Shown here in pieces: positions 1 through 8,172 of a DNA stretch of 64,000 nt. Within the stretch, counting starts at the first letter, position 1. Each line of letters opens with the position of its first letter. A model generated the notes under the pieces. It did not search any database, was not told the DNA's origin, and worked only from the letters and a program-made list of their open reading frames with translations. Origin of the DNA: an uncultured Oscillibacter sp. (GTDB lineage Bacteria > Bacillota_A > Clostridia > Oscillospirales > Oscillospiraceae). The position numbers and the translations under genes were made by a program. Location: positions 1-64,000 of the forward strand of contig CATOKC010000001.1 in NCBI GenBank assembly GCA_951800675.1, written 5' to 3'.

Positions 1-440
1 GACCGAGGCCATGACCCTGGGCGACCGCATCGTTATCATGAAGGACGGCTTCATCCAGCAGATCGGCACCCCCCAGCAGGTGTTCAATCACCCCAACAAC
101 ATCTTTGTGGCGGGCTTCATCGGCTCTCCCCAGATGAACTTCCTGGACGCGGTTATTGCCGAGGAGAACGGGAAGCTTGTCGCCAAGACCTGCGGCTCCT
201 CTGTCACCCTGCCGGAGCGGATGGGCAGGGAAGTCCTGGGCTCCTACGTGGGCAAAACGGTGGTTCTGGGCGTCCGGCCCGAGGATGTGGACGTCGCCGT
301 CGGCCCGAATTACGACTTGGACGCCACCATTGAGATTGCCGAGCTGATGGGCGCGGAAATTCATCTGCACCTGGACTGCCAGGGCAGCAAGGTTGTGGCC
401 CGCGCTCCTTCCACCTATCCCGGCCGGGTGGGCGACTCCG
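1..440 (+). pseudogene. MsmK/UgpC-type sugar ABC ATPase, C-terminal remnant
   Basis: The reading frame enters from before the window (T-E-A then [14 protein letters not shown]), so this is the tail of a CUT1 sugar-importer ATPase: the end of the H-loop region followed by the TOBE-type regulatory domain (TVVLGVRPEDV). It closely resembles the intact MsmK at 61470-62648, which has the same [20 protein letters not shown] stretch. After about residue 145 the ATPase sequence stops matching and the frame runs on without a stop into an AraC-type protein. The 3' boundary is therefore a deletion junction, placed only approximately. Being a piece of a degraded operon, it is probably not functional. Confidence 0.75.
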
Positions 441-950
441 CCAAGCCGGCCCTGCCCAATATCCGCCTGCTGCCCCTCTCCGCCGGAGACCGGGTCACTG
501 GCTACGGCCACACAGGGGACTATATTCTCCCTGCGGCGATTCAGGGAAACCTGACAGTTTTCGCCTATGACCGCTATGTCCTGCTGGACCCTGGGCAGGC
601 GTACCTGCTGGCGGAGCCCGGGGAGTACACCGTCCAGGCGGTGTCCGACGGGTTTTACGTCCTCCTCCAGCTCCGGGGCGAATTGGTTCCCCGCCTGCTG
701 GCGGAGCGGCTGGAGGTTTCCGCCGCCCACCTGGGCCGGGTTTTTACCAAGAAAATCGGCATCTCCCCGGGGAAGTACATCACCCGCGTGCGGGTGGAGT
801 AAGCCAAGCTGCCGCTCCGAGACCCGGATACCACCATCACTTATGTGGCGGAAGCCTCGGGCTTTGCCAACGCCAATTATTTCGCCAAGGTCTTTCGTCG
901 GGAAACCGGCCTGTCCCCCTCTGAATACCTGGCGGGCACACTCCGCCGCC
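441..950 (+). pseudogene. AraC-family regulator remnant with in-frame TAA
   Basis: A cupin-like segment (FAYDRYVLLDPGQAYLL) leads into the first AraC helix-turn-helix (LLAERLEVSAAHLGRVF, GISPGKYITRVRVE). A TAA at 800-802 then interrupts the protein. The same frame continues with the second helix-turn-helix (YVAEASGFANANYFAKVFRR, GLSPSEYL). Family members have a residue such as Gln here, so a CAA-to-TAA change would explain the stop (inference). The 5' end is fused to the ABC ATPase remnant and the 3' end to a sugar-binding protein remnant, all in one frame. It was presumably the local regulator of the lost sugar operon. Confidence 0.7.
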
Positions 951-1555
951 CTATCCAAAATATCCCGCGTTGCCACCGTCACTCTGGCCTCACATTGCTG
1001 CTGAGCCTTTGCGGCTGCGCCGCCGACGACGGCGAAACCCACCTGACCTTCCAAATTTGGGACGTCTATCAGCGGAACAGCATGGAGGCCATCTGCGCGG
1101 CCTACATGGAGAAGAATCCCGACGTGGTAATCGACGTACAGGTCACAAACTGGAATGAGTACTGGATCAAGCTGGAGGCTGCCGCCGAATCCAACACCAT
1201 GCCGGACATCTTCTGGATGCACACGAACCAGATTCTCTACTACACGGAGTTCGGCATGCTGGCAGACGTAACCAACCTTTATGACGATGTGGACCCCCAG
1301 TATGACGAAACGCGCTTCTCCGACATCTCCATCGGAAACGCCCAGGCCTCGACGGCCGGATGTACGGCGCGCCTAAGGACAAGACAATGTTGTCCTGTGC
1401 TATAACAAGGAGATGTTCGATGCGGCCGGAGTGGCTTACCCCGATGAGAATTGGACCTGGGACGACATGGTAGCCGCCTCTGAAAGGATTCACCAAGCCA
1501 CAGGCAAATACGGCTTCATGGCCTATAACGACGACCAGATGGGCTATTGGAATGT
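951..1555 (+). pseudogene. Sugar ABC substrate-binding lipoprotein remnant, frameshifted
   Basis: A lipoprotein signal remnant (TLLLSLCGCAADDGE) is followed by a family 1 extracellular solute-binding sequence (LTFQIWDVYQRNSMEAICAA, then MPDIFWMHTNQI). Around 1345-1390 the frame shifts twice: the middle part reads LDGRMYGAPKDK in a second frame, then DNVVLCYNKEMFDAAGV in a third. The protein continues to about NDDQMGYWNVV, where it is fused to permease sequence. Its 5' end is fused to the AraC remnant without a start codon. Two frameshifts plus two deletion junctions make it non-functional. Confidence 0.75.
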
Positions 1556-1739
1556 GGTAAACTCCGATTTGAAGATAATGACCCTATCCTCCGGTTTGGC
1601 CACCCTCCGGGGCCAGTTCACCACCAACTTCCCGGTGCTGATGGCCGGTTCCCTTCTGGCCATGTTGCCCATGGTGATTCTGTACCTGATCTTCCAGCGT
1701 CAGTTCAGCGAGGGGATCGCCTCCACCGGCGGCAAGTAA
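1556..1739 (+). pseudogene. MalG-type sugar ABC permease, C-terminal remnant
   Basis: This is the last ~60 residues of a CUT1 inner-membrane permease: the TLSSGLATLRGQF stretch, one final hydrophobic segment (VLMAGSLLAMLPMVILYLIF) and the usual end Q-R-Q-F-x-E-G-I-A-S-T-G-G-K. It is read in frame from the preceding binding-protein remnant (NVV/NSDLKIM), so the whole front of the permease and probably a second permease gene have been deleted. A normal member is about 275-300 residues. Confidence 0.75.
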
Positions 1740-1804
1740 TCCCCCGCACGCTCCGGAGGTCCGTTACTTCTTCGGGCCGGAGCGGAAATTCATTTCAGCA
1801 ACCG

Positions 1805-1892
1805 CAATGTGAGACCTCACATTGATGGCGGCAACCTTCATACATCCACCTTTCTTCCACTCAGCCCCGGCGATTCGCCCCGCCGGGGCTGA
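1805..1892 (+). terminator. Two inverted repeats after the ghost transporter operon
   Basis: An 8-bp inverted repeat (CAATGTGA at 1805-1812 with TCACATTG at 1817-1824) is followed by a 12-bp perfect hairpin (1861-1872 with 1881-1892) and then a short pyrimidine stretch. The second fits a weak terminator between the permease and alpha-galactosidase remnants. The first could be an old operator. Confidence 0.4.
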
Positions 1893-1925
1893 ACCTTTCA
1901 CCCGAGATTCAGTGAGGAACATCTT

Positions 1926-2462
1926 ATGATACATTGCGAAAAGGGCTTGTTCACCCTGCGCACGAAGCACACCACCTATCAGATGAAGGCGGACGCCCAC
2001 GGTGTCCTGCTCCACACCTATTACGGCCCCCGGGTGGAGGACTGCGACCTGTCCTACCGCATCCGGTACGTGGACCGGGGCTTCTCCCCTGTCCCGGAGG
2101 AGGCGGGGGAGGACCGCGCCTTCTCCCTGGACGTGCTCCCCCAGGAGTACTCCGCCGCCGGTATGGGGGACTTTCGCCTCCCCGCTCTGGACCTGGAGCT
2201 GCCCAACGGCAGCCGGAGCGAGGACCTCCGGTTCAAATCCTTCCGAGTGGAGCCGGGAAAATATGCTCTGGAGGGTCTCCCCGCTTTTCGGGGAGAGGAG
2301 GACGAAACCCTGGTGGTAATGAAAGGACTGAACCCGGACTTCTATTATCAGGTCAACGGCCAGGGCCGTTATCCCGGCAGCGCGCTGATGGAGGCGGGCT
2401 GGCCCCTTCCCCTTCCCTGGGGCGACTACCAGTCCTGGCAGTTTTATCTGACGGCTCTCTAG
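1926..2462 (+). pseudogene. GH36 alpha-galactosidase with large internal deletion
   Basis: The open frame is 178 codons, against about 700-740 for GH36 enzymes. Residues 1 to ~130 match the N-terminal beta-sandwich domain (FRVEPGKYALEGLPAF). The rest match the extreme C-terminus (LNPDFYYQVNGQGRYPG, SALMEAGWPLP, GDYQSWQFYL). The whole catalytic barrel is missing, cleanly in frame, with the junction near 2315-2325. It would have hydrolysed raffinose or melibiose imported by the adjacent transporter. Its TAG stop lies at the first bases of the IS end at 2460, so the natural stop may have been replaced. No activity is expected. Confidence 0.75.
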
Positions 2463-2934
2463 AGTCTGTTTTAAAACCTGGATATTGTGTGCAAAGAGGT
2501 AACATGGAAAAATGAAGCACATGAGGGGAGGCTTGACCGAAAAAGTCCATGCGGAAACGGATGGGCTTGGGCTTTTTGCTCTCCAGTGGGAACCGCAACG
2601 ATATCTGTATGGCACAGGCTCTGTTGGAGCCTGTTGATCTGGACGGCAAACTCATACCGGCAGATAAAGGCTATGACAGCGATCAGTTTGTACGTTGGCT
2701 GGAGGAACGAGGCGGAATTGTGGTGATCCCCGGCCGTATCATTGCCAAACATCCCAGAAGCACGGACTGGCGCATATACAAAGAGCGCCATCTGGTGGAA
2801 TATCTATTCCTCAAACTCAAAAACAACCGCCGCTTTGCCACCAGATACGAGAAGAAAGCTCTTTATTTCCACGCGGTTGTCTGCCTCGGCTGTATCCTTG
2901 TTTGGCTACTTTGATGGTTTTAAAACAGGCTCTA
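2460..2934 (+). mobile_element. IS5-type element, internally deleted, with intact terminal inverted repeats
   Basis: The ends are 19-bp imperfect inverted repeats: TAGAGTCTGTTTTAAAACC at 2460-2478 and its complement at 2916-2934, differing at one base. Between them lies only the second half of an IS5-type DDE transposase, so the 475-bp element is a non-autonomous deletion derivative. It sits exactly at the 3' end of the alpha-galactosidase remnant. I did not find a convincing target duplication. Confidence 0.75.
2522..2914 (+). pseudogene. IS5-family transposase, C-terminal half, frameshifted
   Basis: The first frame gives RGGLTEKVHAETDGLG. At about 2565 a shift moves to the frame reading FLLSSGNRNDICMAQALLEP, LIPADKGYDSDQFVRWLE, then YKERHLVEYLFLKLKNNRR and the hydrophobic end. 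The ADKGYDS block (second catalytic Asp region) and the YKERHxVE block (catalytic Glu) are typical of IS5/IS427-type transposases. The N-terminal third with the first Asp is absent. Not active by itself. Confidence 0.75.
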
Positions 2935-2968
2935 AGGTAAGGTTGCCTTTCCCGGCAAATAAATACTA

Positions 2969-3000
2969 CGGCTGACCCTTCAACGGGTCAGCCGTTTTTT
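2969..3000 (+). terminator. Intrinsic terminator
   Basis: A 10-bp perfect stem (2969-2978 with 2985-2994), 6-nt loop and a run of six T. It ends transcription coming from the IS region. The T run overlaps the last codons of the opposing HxlR gene. Confidence 0.8.
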
Positions 3001-3311
3001 GCCTGATACTCCTCGCCCCAGTCCCGCAAAGCCTCCAAAACCGGACGCAGGCTGGCGCCCAGCTCCGTCAGAGTATACTCCACCCGAGGCGGGACCTCCG
3101 GGTAAACCGTCCGTGTCAGCAGCCCGCTCTCCTCCATCTGCCGGAGCTGGGCGGTCAGCACCTTCTGGCTCACACCGCCCAGGGAGCGTTTCAGCTCCCC
3201 AAACCGCCGGGTCCCCGGCAGCAGGTCCCGAAGGATGAGCACCTTCCACTTGTCGCTGATCAGCGTCAGCGTTGTCTCCACCGGGCAGGCGGGCAGCGCC
3301 TTTTCCGTCAT
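2988..3311 (-). CDS. HxlR-family winged-helix transcriptional regulator
   Basis: A 107-residue DNA-binding protein. The family signature CPVETTLTLISDKW at the N-terminus is followed by LILRDLLPGTRRFGELKRSLGGVSQKVLTAQLRQMEESGL (written here as seen, wing and recognition helix) and RVEYTLTELGASL. The single Cys before PVE is where many HxlR/YodB members sense reactive electrophiles, so a redox or quinone-type signal is possible (inference). The start at 3311 is chosen because GGGGAGAGGGG lies just upstream; a longer frame starting at 3371 lacks this. It is divergent from the hydrolase-like gene at 3505, which is the likely target. Confidence 0.85.
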   Translation of the reverse strand: MTEKALPACPVETTLTLISDKWKVLILRDLLPGTRRFGELKRSLGGVSQKVLTAQLRQMEESGLLTRTVYPEVPPRVEYTLTELGASLRPVLEALRDWGEEYQAKNG

Positions 3312-3421
3312 CCCCTCTCCCCCCAGTCTGAAAATTTGTTTCGATAACAATTTTACCCCATCCAGGACCACGCCGTCAAGGTGGTTACGTTCAGGTGCCT
3401 ATGCCACAAAATTGTGCGTAC

Positions 3422-3450
3422 TTCCCAAGCCGTCCACCCTCTGCTATGAT
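3422..3450 (+). promoter_or_regulatory. Sigma-A promoter for the hydrolase-like gene
   Basis: TTCCCA at 3422-3427, 17-bp spacer, TATGAT at 3445-3450, with the start codon 55 bp downstream. It lies in the intergenic region shared with the divergent HxlR gene. Confidence 0.55.
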
Positions 3451-3504
3451 GAAAGCGTCAAGGGGAGACCATCCCAAACGCCCAATCATCTGGAGGTATT
3501 TTCT

Positions 3505-4296
3505 ATGAACAAGCGCAACTTCAAAACCATTCGTCTGAGCCAGGGCGAGATGCATGTCTACGATTTCGGCGGCGTGAAGCTCCACGCATACCAGACCGGC
3601 GATCCCCTGGCGGACGAGGTGTTCCTGCTGGAGAAGGCGGGCCGGTTTGTGGTCCTGGAGTCCCCCTGCTTCTCAAACAGCATCGCCGCCCTGAGCGCGT
3701 ACCTGGAGGGTCGGAACGTGGCGGGCATGCTGGTCGCCTACCACGGCGCGGGGGCTTCCTTCCTGCCGGAGGTTCCCAAATACGCCACCGCCAACGCCAT
3801 AGACTACGCGGAAAACGGCGGCGGAAGGGCCCTGATCCGGCAGTTTGCCGCCGCTTTTGGCGGCGCGTTTGACAGCGGCGTCCATACCGCCGCCCATGTG
3901 CTGGAGGAGGGTCCCGTCACCATCGGCGGGATTGCCTTCCACATTCACCGGACCGCCGAGGCTTTCGATGTGGAGGTTCCGGAAATCAACGCCGTCTACA
4001 CCCATATGCTGGGGCATGACTGCCACTCCATTGTGGCGGGTGCGGACCACGCGGAGGGCATGATCGCCCAGCTGGAGGACTATATCCGGAAGGGCTACAA
4101 CCTGATTCTCACCTCCCACTACACACCTGAGGACCTGAAGGATGCCCGGGCGAAAATTGACTACCTGAAGCGTTTGAAGGCCATTGCCGCCTCCTGTCAG
4201 GATGCTGAGACCTTCAAGGCGCAGGTCAAGCGGCAATATCCCGCCTACAGCGGTGAGAACTATCTGGATATGACCGCCGGCTTTTTCTTCGCCTAA
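3505..4296 (+). CDS. Metallo-beta-lactamase-fold-like hydrolase, divergent
   Basis: 263 residues, soluble. The N-terminal strand pattern (VFLLEKAGRFVVLESPCF) and later G-x-I-x-F-H-I-H and HMLGHDCHSIVAG segments resemble the metallo-beta-lactamase fold. The canonical HxHxDH metal motif is not evident; the corresponding place reads VAYHGAGASF. It may be a non-metal or altered-metal member, so no substrate can be named. TGGAGG at 3491 precedes the ATG at 3505. The divergent HxlR regulator suggests induction by a reactive small molecule (inference). Confidence 0.5.
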   Translation: MNKRNFKTIRLSQGEMHVYDFGGVKLHAYQTGDPLADEVFLLEKAGRFVVLESPCFSNSIAALSAYLEGRNVAGMLVAYHGAGASFLPEVPKYATANAIDYAENGGGRALIRQFAAAFGGAFDSGVHTAAHVLEEGPVTIGGIAFHIHRTAEAFDVEVPEINAVYTHMLGHDCHSIVAGADHAEGMIAQLEDYIRKGYNLILTSHYTPEDLKDARAKIDYLKRLKAIAASCQDAETFKAQVKRQYPAYSGENYLDMTAGFFFA

Positions 4297-4339
4297 GCAG
4301 ACGGCGCCTGATCGAACCAACCACGCAAATTCCTATGAC

Positions 4340-4370
4340 AAAACGGGAGGCCGTCTTACGGCGGCCTCCC
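4340..4370 (-). terminator. Terminator of the hydrogenase operon
   Basis: A 9-bp stem GGGAGGCCG (4345-4353) with CGGCCTCCC (4362-4370). On the minus strand it is followed by GTTTTG. It lies 11 bp after the hydrogenase stop codon and may also serve the convergent gene ending at 4296. Confidence 0.7.
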
Positions 4371-4380
4371 TTGACTTTTA

Positions 4381-6126
4381 CTAAGTATTTGCCCCCGTCT
4401 CCCTGGCGGACCAGGCGCTGTGGTCGGTGTGAAGCAGGTGGTGGGACCGCTCTCCCAAGGGCTTTTTGAGGTAGGTCCGGTAGAGGGTTTGTACGTCCGG
4501 ATTCTCATGGGAGAAGCGAATCTCCGAGCCCGCATCCAGCTTCCACAGCTGGCTCCCCCGCTGGCCGGCGTACTCCGCGCCGCCGTGGATGGGCTGGCCG
4601 CCGCCCCCGGCACAGCCGCCGGGGCAGGCCATAACCTCCACAAAGTCGTAATCGGCCGTTCCCTCCTCGATGGCCTCCATCAGCTTCCGGGTATTTCCCA
4701 GGCCGCTGACCACCGCCACCCGGATATCCCCCGCGCCGGGAATATTGAAAGTTGCTTCCTTCCAGGGCTTTTCCCCCCGGACGGCCTTGAAGGCGTCCGC
4801 GTCGGGGTTCTTCCCGGTGGCCAGATAATAGGCGCTCCGCAGGGCCGCGTCCATGACGCCGCCGGTGGCTCCGAAAATCACCGCCGCGCCGGTGCCCGTA
4901 CCCAGGGGGCTGTCGAACTCCGCCTCCTCCAGGTCCGCCGGGACAATGCAGTCACTGCGGAACAGGCGGCACATTTCCCGGGTGGTCAGCACCACGTCCA
5001 CGTCCGGGTCGCCGCAGGCGTCCTTCATGGTGGGCAGCTCACTCTCCGCCTTCTTGGCGGAACAGGGCATGATGGAGGCCACAAAGACCTTCTTCGGGTC
5101 CAGGCCCATCTTCTCCGCGAAATAGCTCTTTGCCACCGTGCCGAACATCTGCTGGGGGGATTTGGCCGTGGACAGGTGATCCGTGTAACTGGGGTACTGG
5201 GTCTTGAGGAACCGCACCCAGCCGGGGCAGCAGGAGGTAAACATGGGCCAGCGGTACTTCCTCCGGTGGGTGAAGCGGTCGATAAACTCGCTGCCCTCCT
5301 CCATGATGGTGAGGTCGGCGGCGAAGTTGGTATCAAACACATAGTCAAAGCCGATGCGTTTCAGCGCCGCAACCATGCGGCCCGTGGTGGCCTGTTTCGA
5401 CGGGAGGTTAAAGACCTCCGCCCAGGCCACCCGCACCGCCGGGGCCACCTGGATGATGGTGGTGATTTCCGGGTCCGCCAGGGCCCGGAGGACCTTCGTC
5501 GTGTCGTCCCGGACCGTCAAGGCCCCGGTGGGACAGTGGGTAACGCACTGTCCGCAGAATACGCAGTCCGTGTTTTTGAGATAGCGGTTATAGCTCACGT
5601 CCACGGTGGTCCGGGAGCCGGTGCCCGCCACGTCCCAAATGTTCATGCCCTGGATTTTGTCGCAGACCTGGACGCAGCGCATGCACTTGATGCACTTGCC
5701 GGCCTCCCGGACGATGGGGACGCTCAGGTCCACATTGGAGCGCTCCGGCTGGACCTTATAGGGCTGGTAGTGGATGTTCAGGTCGTGGGAGAGCTTCTGG
5801 AGCTCACAGTAGCCGCTCCGCACACAAACGGTGCAGTTGGAATTGTGCTGGGAGAGAATCAGCCGGAGGTTCGTTTTCCGGGCGTCGCGCACTCGCGGGG
5901 AGTTGGTGTAAATCACCATGCCCTCCAGGATTTCCGTGTTGCAGGCGGGGACCAGGCGCTCCGTGCCCTCCACCTCCACCATGCACATGCGGCAGGCGGC
6001 GATCTCGTTCAGCTCCTTCAAATAGCACAGGTGGGGAATGGGGATGCCCGCCTTTTCCGCCGCGTTCAGGATGGTGGTCCCCTTGGGGGCGGACAGCTCC
6101 CGGCCGTTGATTGTAAAGTTTACCAT
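4381..6126 (-). CDS. hydA: [FeFe] hydrogenase catalytic subunit, group A type
   Basis: 581 residues. From the N-terminus: a [2Fe-2S] plant-ferredoxin-like domain (CYLKELNEIAACRMC), a His-Cys cluster region (HNSNCTVCVRSGYC), two [4Fe-4S] motifs (CIKCMRCVQVC, CVFCGQCVTHCP), then the H-cluster domain with all three signatures: TSCCPGW, MPCSAKKAE and EVMACPGGCAGGGGQP. It reduces protons or oxidises H2 in the cytoplasm. The start at 6126 (MVNFTINGREL) has GGGAGG upstream and overlaps the preceding flavoprotein gene by 7 bp, so the two are translationally coupled. A longer upstream frame is rejected. Pairing with a GltD-like subunit matches what I recall as HydDB group A2. Confidence 0.95.
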   Translation of the reverse strand: MVNFTINGRELSAPKGTTILNAAEKAGIPIPHLCYLKELNEIAACRMCMVEVEGTERLVPACNTEILEGMVIYTNSPRVRDARKTNLRLILSQHNSNCTVCVRSGYCELQKLSHDLNIHYQPYKVQPERSNVDLSVPIVREAGKCIKCMRCVQVCDKIQGMNIWDVAGTGSRTTVDVSYNRYLKNTDCVFCGQCVTHCPTGALTVRDDTTKVLRALADPEITTIIQVAPAVRVAWAEVFNLPSKQATTGRMVAALKRIGFDYVFDTNFAADLTIMEEGSEFIDRFTHRRKYRWPMFTSCCPGWVRFLKTQYPSYTDHLSTAKSPQQMFGTVAKSYFAEKMGLDPKKVFVASIMPCSAKKAESELPTMKDACGDPDVDVVLTTREMCRLFRSDCIVPADLEEAEFDSPLGTGTGAAVIFGATGGVMDAALRSAYYLATGKNPDADAFKAVRGEKPWKEATFNIPGAGDIRVAVVSGLGNTRKLMEAIEEGTADYDFVEVMACPGGCAGGGGQPIHGGAEYAGQRGSQLWKLDAGSEIRFSHENPDVQTLYRTYLKKPLGERSHHLLHTDHSAWSARETGANT

Positions 6127-7958
6127 TTCTCCACACGTCCTCCCTTGAAGATTCCATAGCCGAAGTGGTCGCACCGCAGGCACCGGGAGGACTCCTGCCC
6201 GGCCTCCTGGTCCGTCATGCCGCATTCGATGCACTGGAAGTCGCCCTTGCGCTCACAGGCGTCCCGCTCGGTGGCGTTGACCCGGCCCCGGGGGCGGAGG
6301 TCCGTACACCGGGGGGTGGGGACCTTGACCTCGGACTCAATCTCGTGGTTGAAGCCCAGGTACTCGTCGATGTTGGCGGCGGCGGCCTTTCCGGCGGCGA
6401 TGGCCCGGATCACCGTGGCCGGGCCCGTCACGCAGTCGCCTCCGGCGAAGACGCCCACCATGTCGGGAAGCTGGGTGCTGGAGTCCGCCAGCAGGGCCCC
6501 GCCCCGCTGAATCTTGATGCCCGTCTGCTCTAGACCCCGGGTCTCGATGCCCTGGCCGATGGCCACGATGATGGTATCCGCCGGAATCCGCAGGGGCTCC
6601 ACATCGGCGGTGCCCGGCCGGGGCCGGCCCGCCTTGTCCATCTCGCCGATGATCTGGGGCTGGGTCCAAAGGGCCGACACATGGCCGTTCTCGTCCGCCT
6701 CGATGCGCAGGGGCGCCTGGAGAGTCAGCACCTCCGCGCCCTCGGCAATCGCGCCCTCCACCTCTTCCGCCTGGGCGGTCATGTCCTCCTGGCGGCGGCG
6801 GTAGACGCAGGTCACCTTCTCCGCCCCCAGGCGGATGGCGGAGCGGGTCACGTCCATGGCGACATTTCCGCCGCCGATGACCACCACGTTCTGCCCCGTG
6901 AAGTCCGGCATCTCGTTGTCCCCGATGTGGCGCAGCAGCTCCACGGCGGAGACCACGCCCAGGCTGTCCTCCCCCTCAATGCCCGTCTTTTTGTCGGTAT
7001 GGGCCCCGATGGAGAGATAGAGGCAGTCGTACTCCTGCTTCAATTCGTCGAAGGAAACATCGGTGCCCACGTCCACCCCGGTATGTACCTCAATGCCCAG
7101 GGACAGGATGGAGGCGATCTCCCCGTCCAGCTTCTCCCGGGGGAAGCGGTAGCTGGGGATGCCGTAGCGCATCATGCCGCCCAGGGCCTTCTGCTTCTCA
7201 TAGACCGTGACCTTGTGGCCCATAAGGGCCAGATAGTAGGCCGCCGACAATCCGCCGGGGCCGCCGCCGATAATCGCCACGGATTTCCCGGTGGCCTTGG
7301 CGGGCTTGGGCTGGGGCACGTCCCCGGCCTGATCCACGGCGTAGCGCTTCAGCCCCCGGATGTTCAGCGCGTCGTCCACCATGTTCCTCCGGCAGCGGGC
7401 CTCGCAGGGGTGCTCGCAGATATAGGCGCAGGCCGTGGGGAAAGGATTGTCCTTGCGGATGAGGCGCACCGCGTCCTCACAGCGACCCTCGCCGATGAGG
7501 GCGATGTAGCCCGGGATATCCACCCCTGCGGGGCACAGCGCCACGCAGGGCACGGGGTTTTTCAGGCTCCCCAGGCAGCGGTGGTGGAGGATATGCTCCT
7601 CGTAATCGTCCCGGAAGCCCTTGAGGCCCATGAGGACCAGGCTGGCGGCGTCGGTGCCGATGGCGCAGTCCGCCGTGTCCACAATGACCTGGGCGGTTTT
7701 CTCAATCCGCCGGAGGATGCCCAGATCCGGCTCCCCGTCCAGCACTTCCCGGATCATGTTGGAAAGTTGGGTCAATCCGACGCGGCAGGGCACGCACTTG
7801 CCGCAGGTCTGGGCCCGGCAGAGGTCCAGGAAATTCAGGGCCATGTCCACGGGGCAGAGGCCCGGCGGGCTGGCCGCGATGCGCCGCTCCATGTTCCGGT
7901 AGAGCTGCTCCACCACCGCCTGGGCCTGGCCGGGGGTCTTCACTTCCAGTCTGCTCAT
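6120..7958 (-). CDS. NuoF-type Fe-S / GltD-like FAD-dependent NAD(P) oxidoreductase
   Basis: 612 residues. The N-terminal ~130 residues resemble the C-terminal [4Fe-4S] domain of NuoF (CGKCVPCRVG, then C in TADCAIGTDA). Next come an adrenodoxin/GltD-type Fe-S module (CEHPCEARCRR) and the FAD and NAD(P) folds (IIGGGPGGLSAAYYL; VVVIGGGNVAMD; GVFAGGDCVTGPATV). A Cys-rich tail (CIECGM, CLRC) ends the protein. It probably moves electrons between NAD(P)H and the hydrogenase encoded just downstream. It lacks the FMN/NADH domain of true NuoF. First gene of the operon, with an AT-rich leader. Confidence 0.9.
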   Translation of the reverse strand: MSRLEVKTPGQAQAVVEQLYRNMERRIAASPPGLCPVDMALNFLDLCRAQTCGKCVPCRVGLTQLSNMIREVLDGEPDLGILRRIEKTAQVIVDTADCAIGTDAASLVLMGLKGFRDDYEEHILHHRCLGSLKNPVPCVALCPAGVDIPGYIALIGEGRCEDAVRLIRKDNPFPTACAYICEHPCEARCRRNMVDDALNIRGLKRYAVDQAGDVPQPKPAKATGKSVAIIGGGPGGLSAAYYLALMGHKVTVYEKQKALGGMMRYGIPSYRFPREKLDGEIASILSLGIEVHTGVDVGTDVSFDELKQEYDCLYLSIGAHTDKKTGIEGEDSLGVVSAVELLRHIGDNEMPDFTGQNVVVIGGGNVAMDVTRSAIRLGAEKVTCVYRRRQEDMTAQAEEVEGAIAEGAEVLTLQAPLRIEADENGHVSALWTQPQIIGEMDKAGRPRPGTADVEPLRIPADTIIVAIGQGIETRGLEQTGIKIQRGGALLADSSTQLPDMVGVFAGGDCVTGPATVIRAIAAGKAAAANIDEYLGFNHEIESEVKVPTPRCTDLRPRGRVNATERDACERKGDFQCIECGMTDQEAGQESSRCLRCDHFGYGIFKGGRVEKW

Positions 7959-8126
7959 GACTTCACTTCTCTCCTAAAAGTTTTTTTGGTTTCCTAAATA
8001 TTATTATGCGGGAAAGAACTGGAAAAGTCAAGAAAAGTTATAAAATAGACAATCTTTTTTTATTTAGGCTTCTTTTTATTGTGAAATATTTCTCAAAAAT
8101 GCCAAAGGGTCTTTTACTGGGAAGGC

Positions 8127-8163
8127 AAAAAAAGACGGCCGTCCCGGGACAGCCGCCCTTTTT
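8127..8163 (-). terminator. Terminator of the XRE regulator gene
   Basis: A 12-bp GC-rich stem with two G-U pairs, followed on the minus strand by seven T (seen as seven A at 8127-8133). Confidence 0.75.
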
Positions 8164-8172
8164 CATGGCGTC

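Noticed and set aside
3505..4296. Active zinc metallo-beta-lactamase
   Set aside because: The HxHxDH motif is absent, so only a fold-level resemblance is claimed.
4420..6159. 579-codon open frame on the plus strand opposite hydA
   Set aside because: It is exactly antisense to the hydrogenase with no domain or ribosome site; GC-rich codon use on the real strand leaves long antisense frames open. The same holds for 6681-7997, 24519-26078, 26435-27943, 28230-30038, 34690-36081 and 36656-38266.
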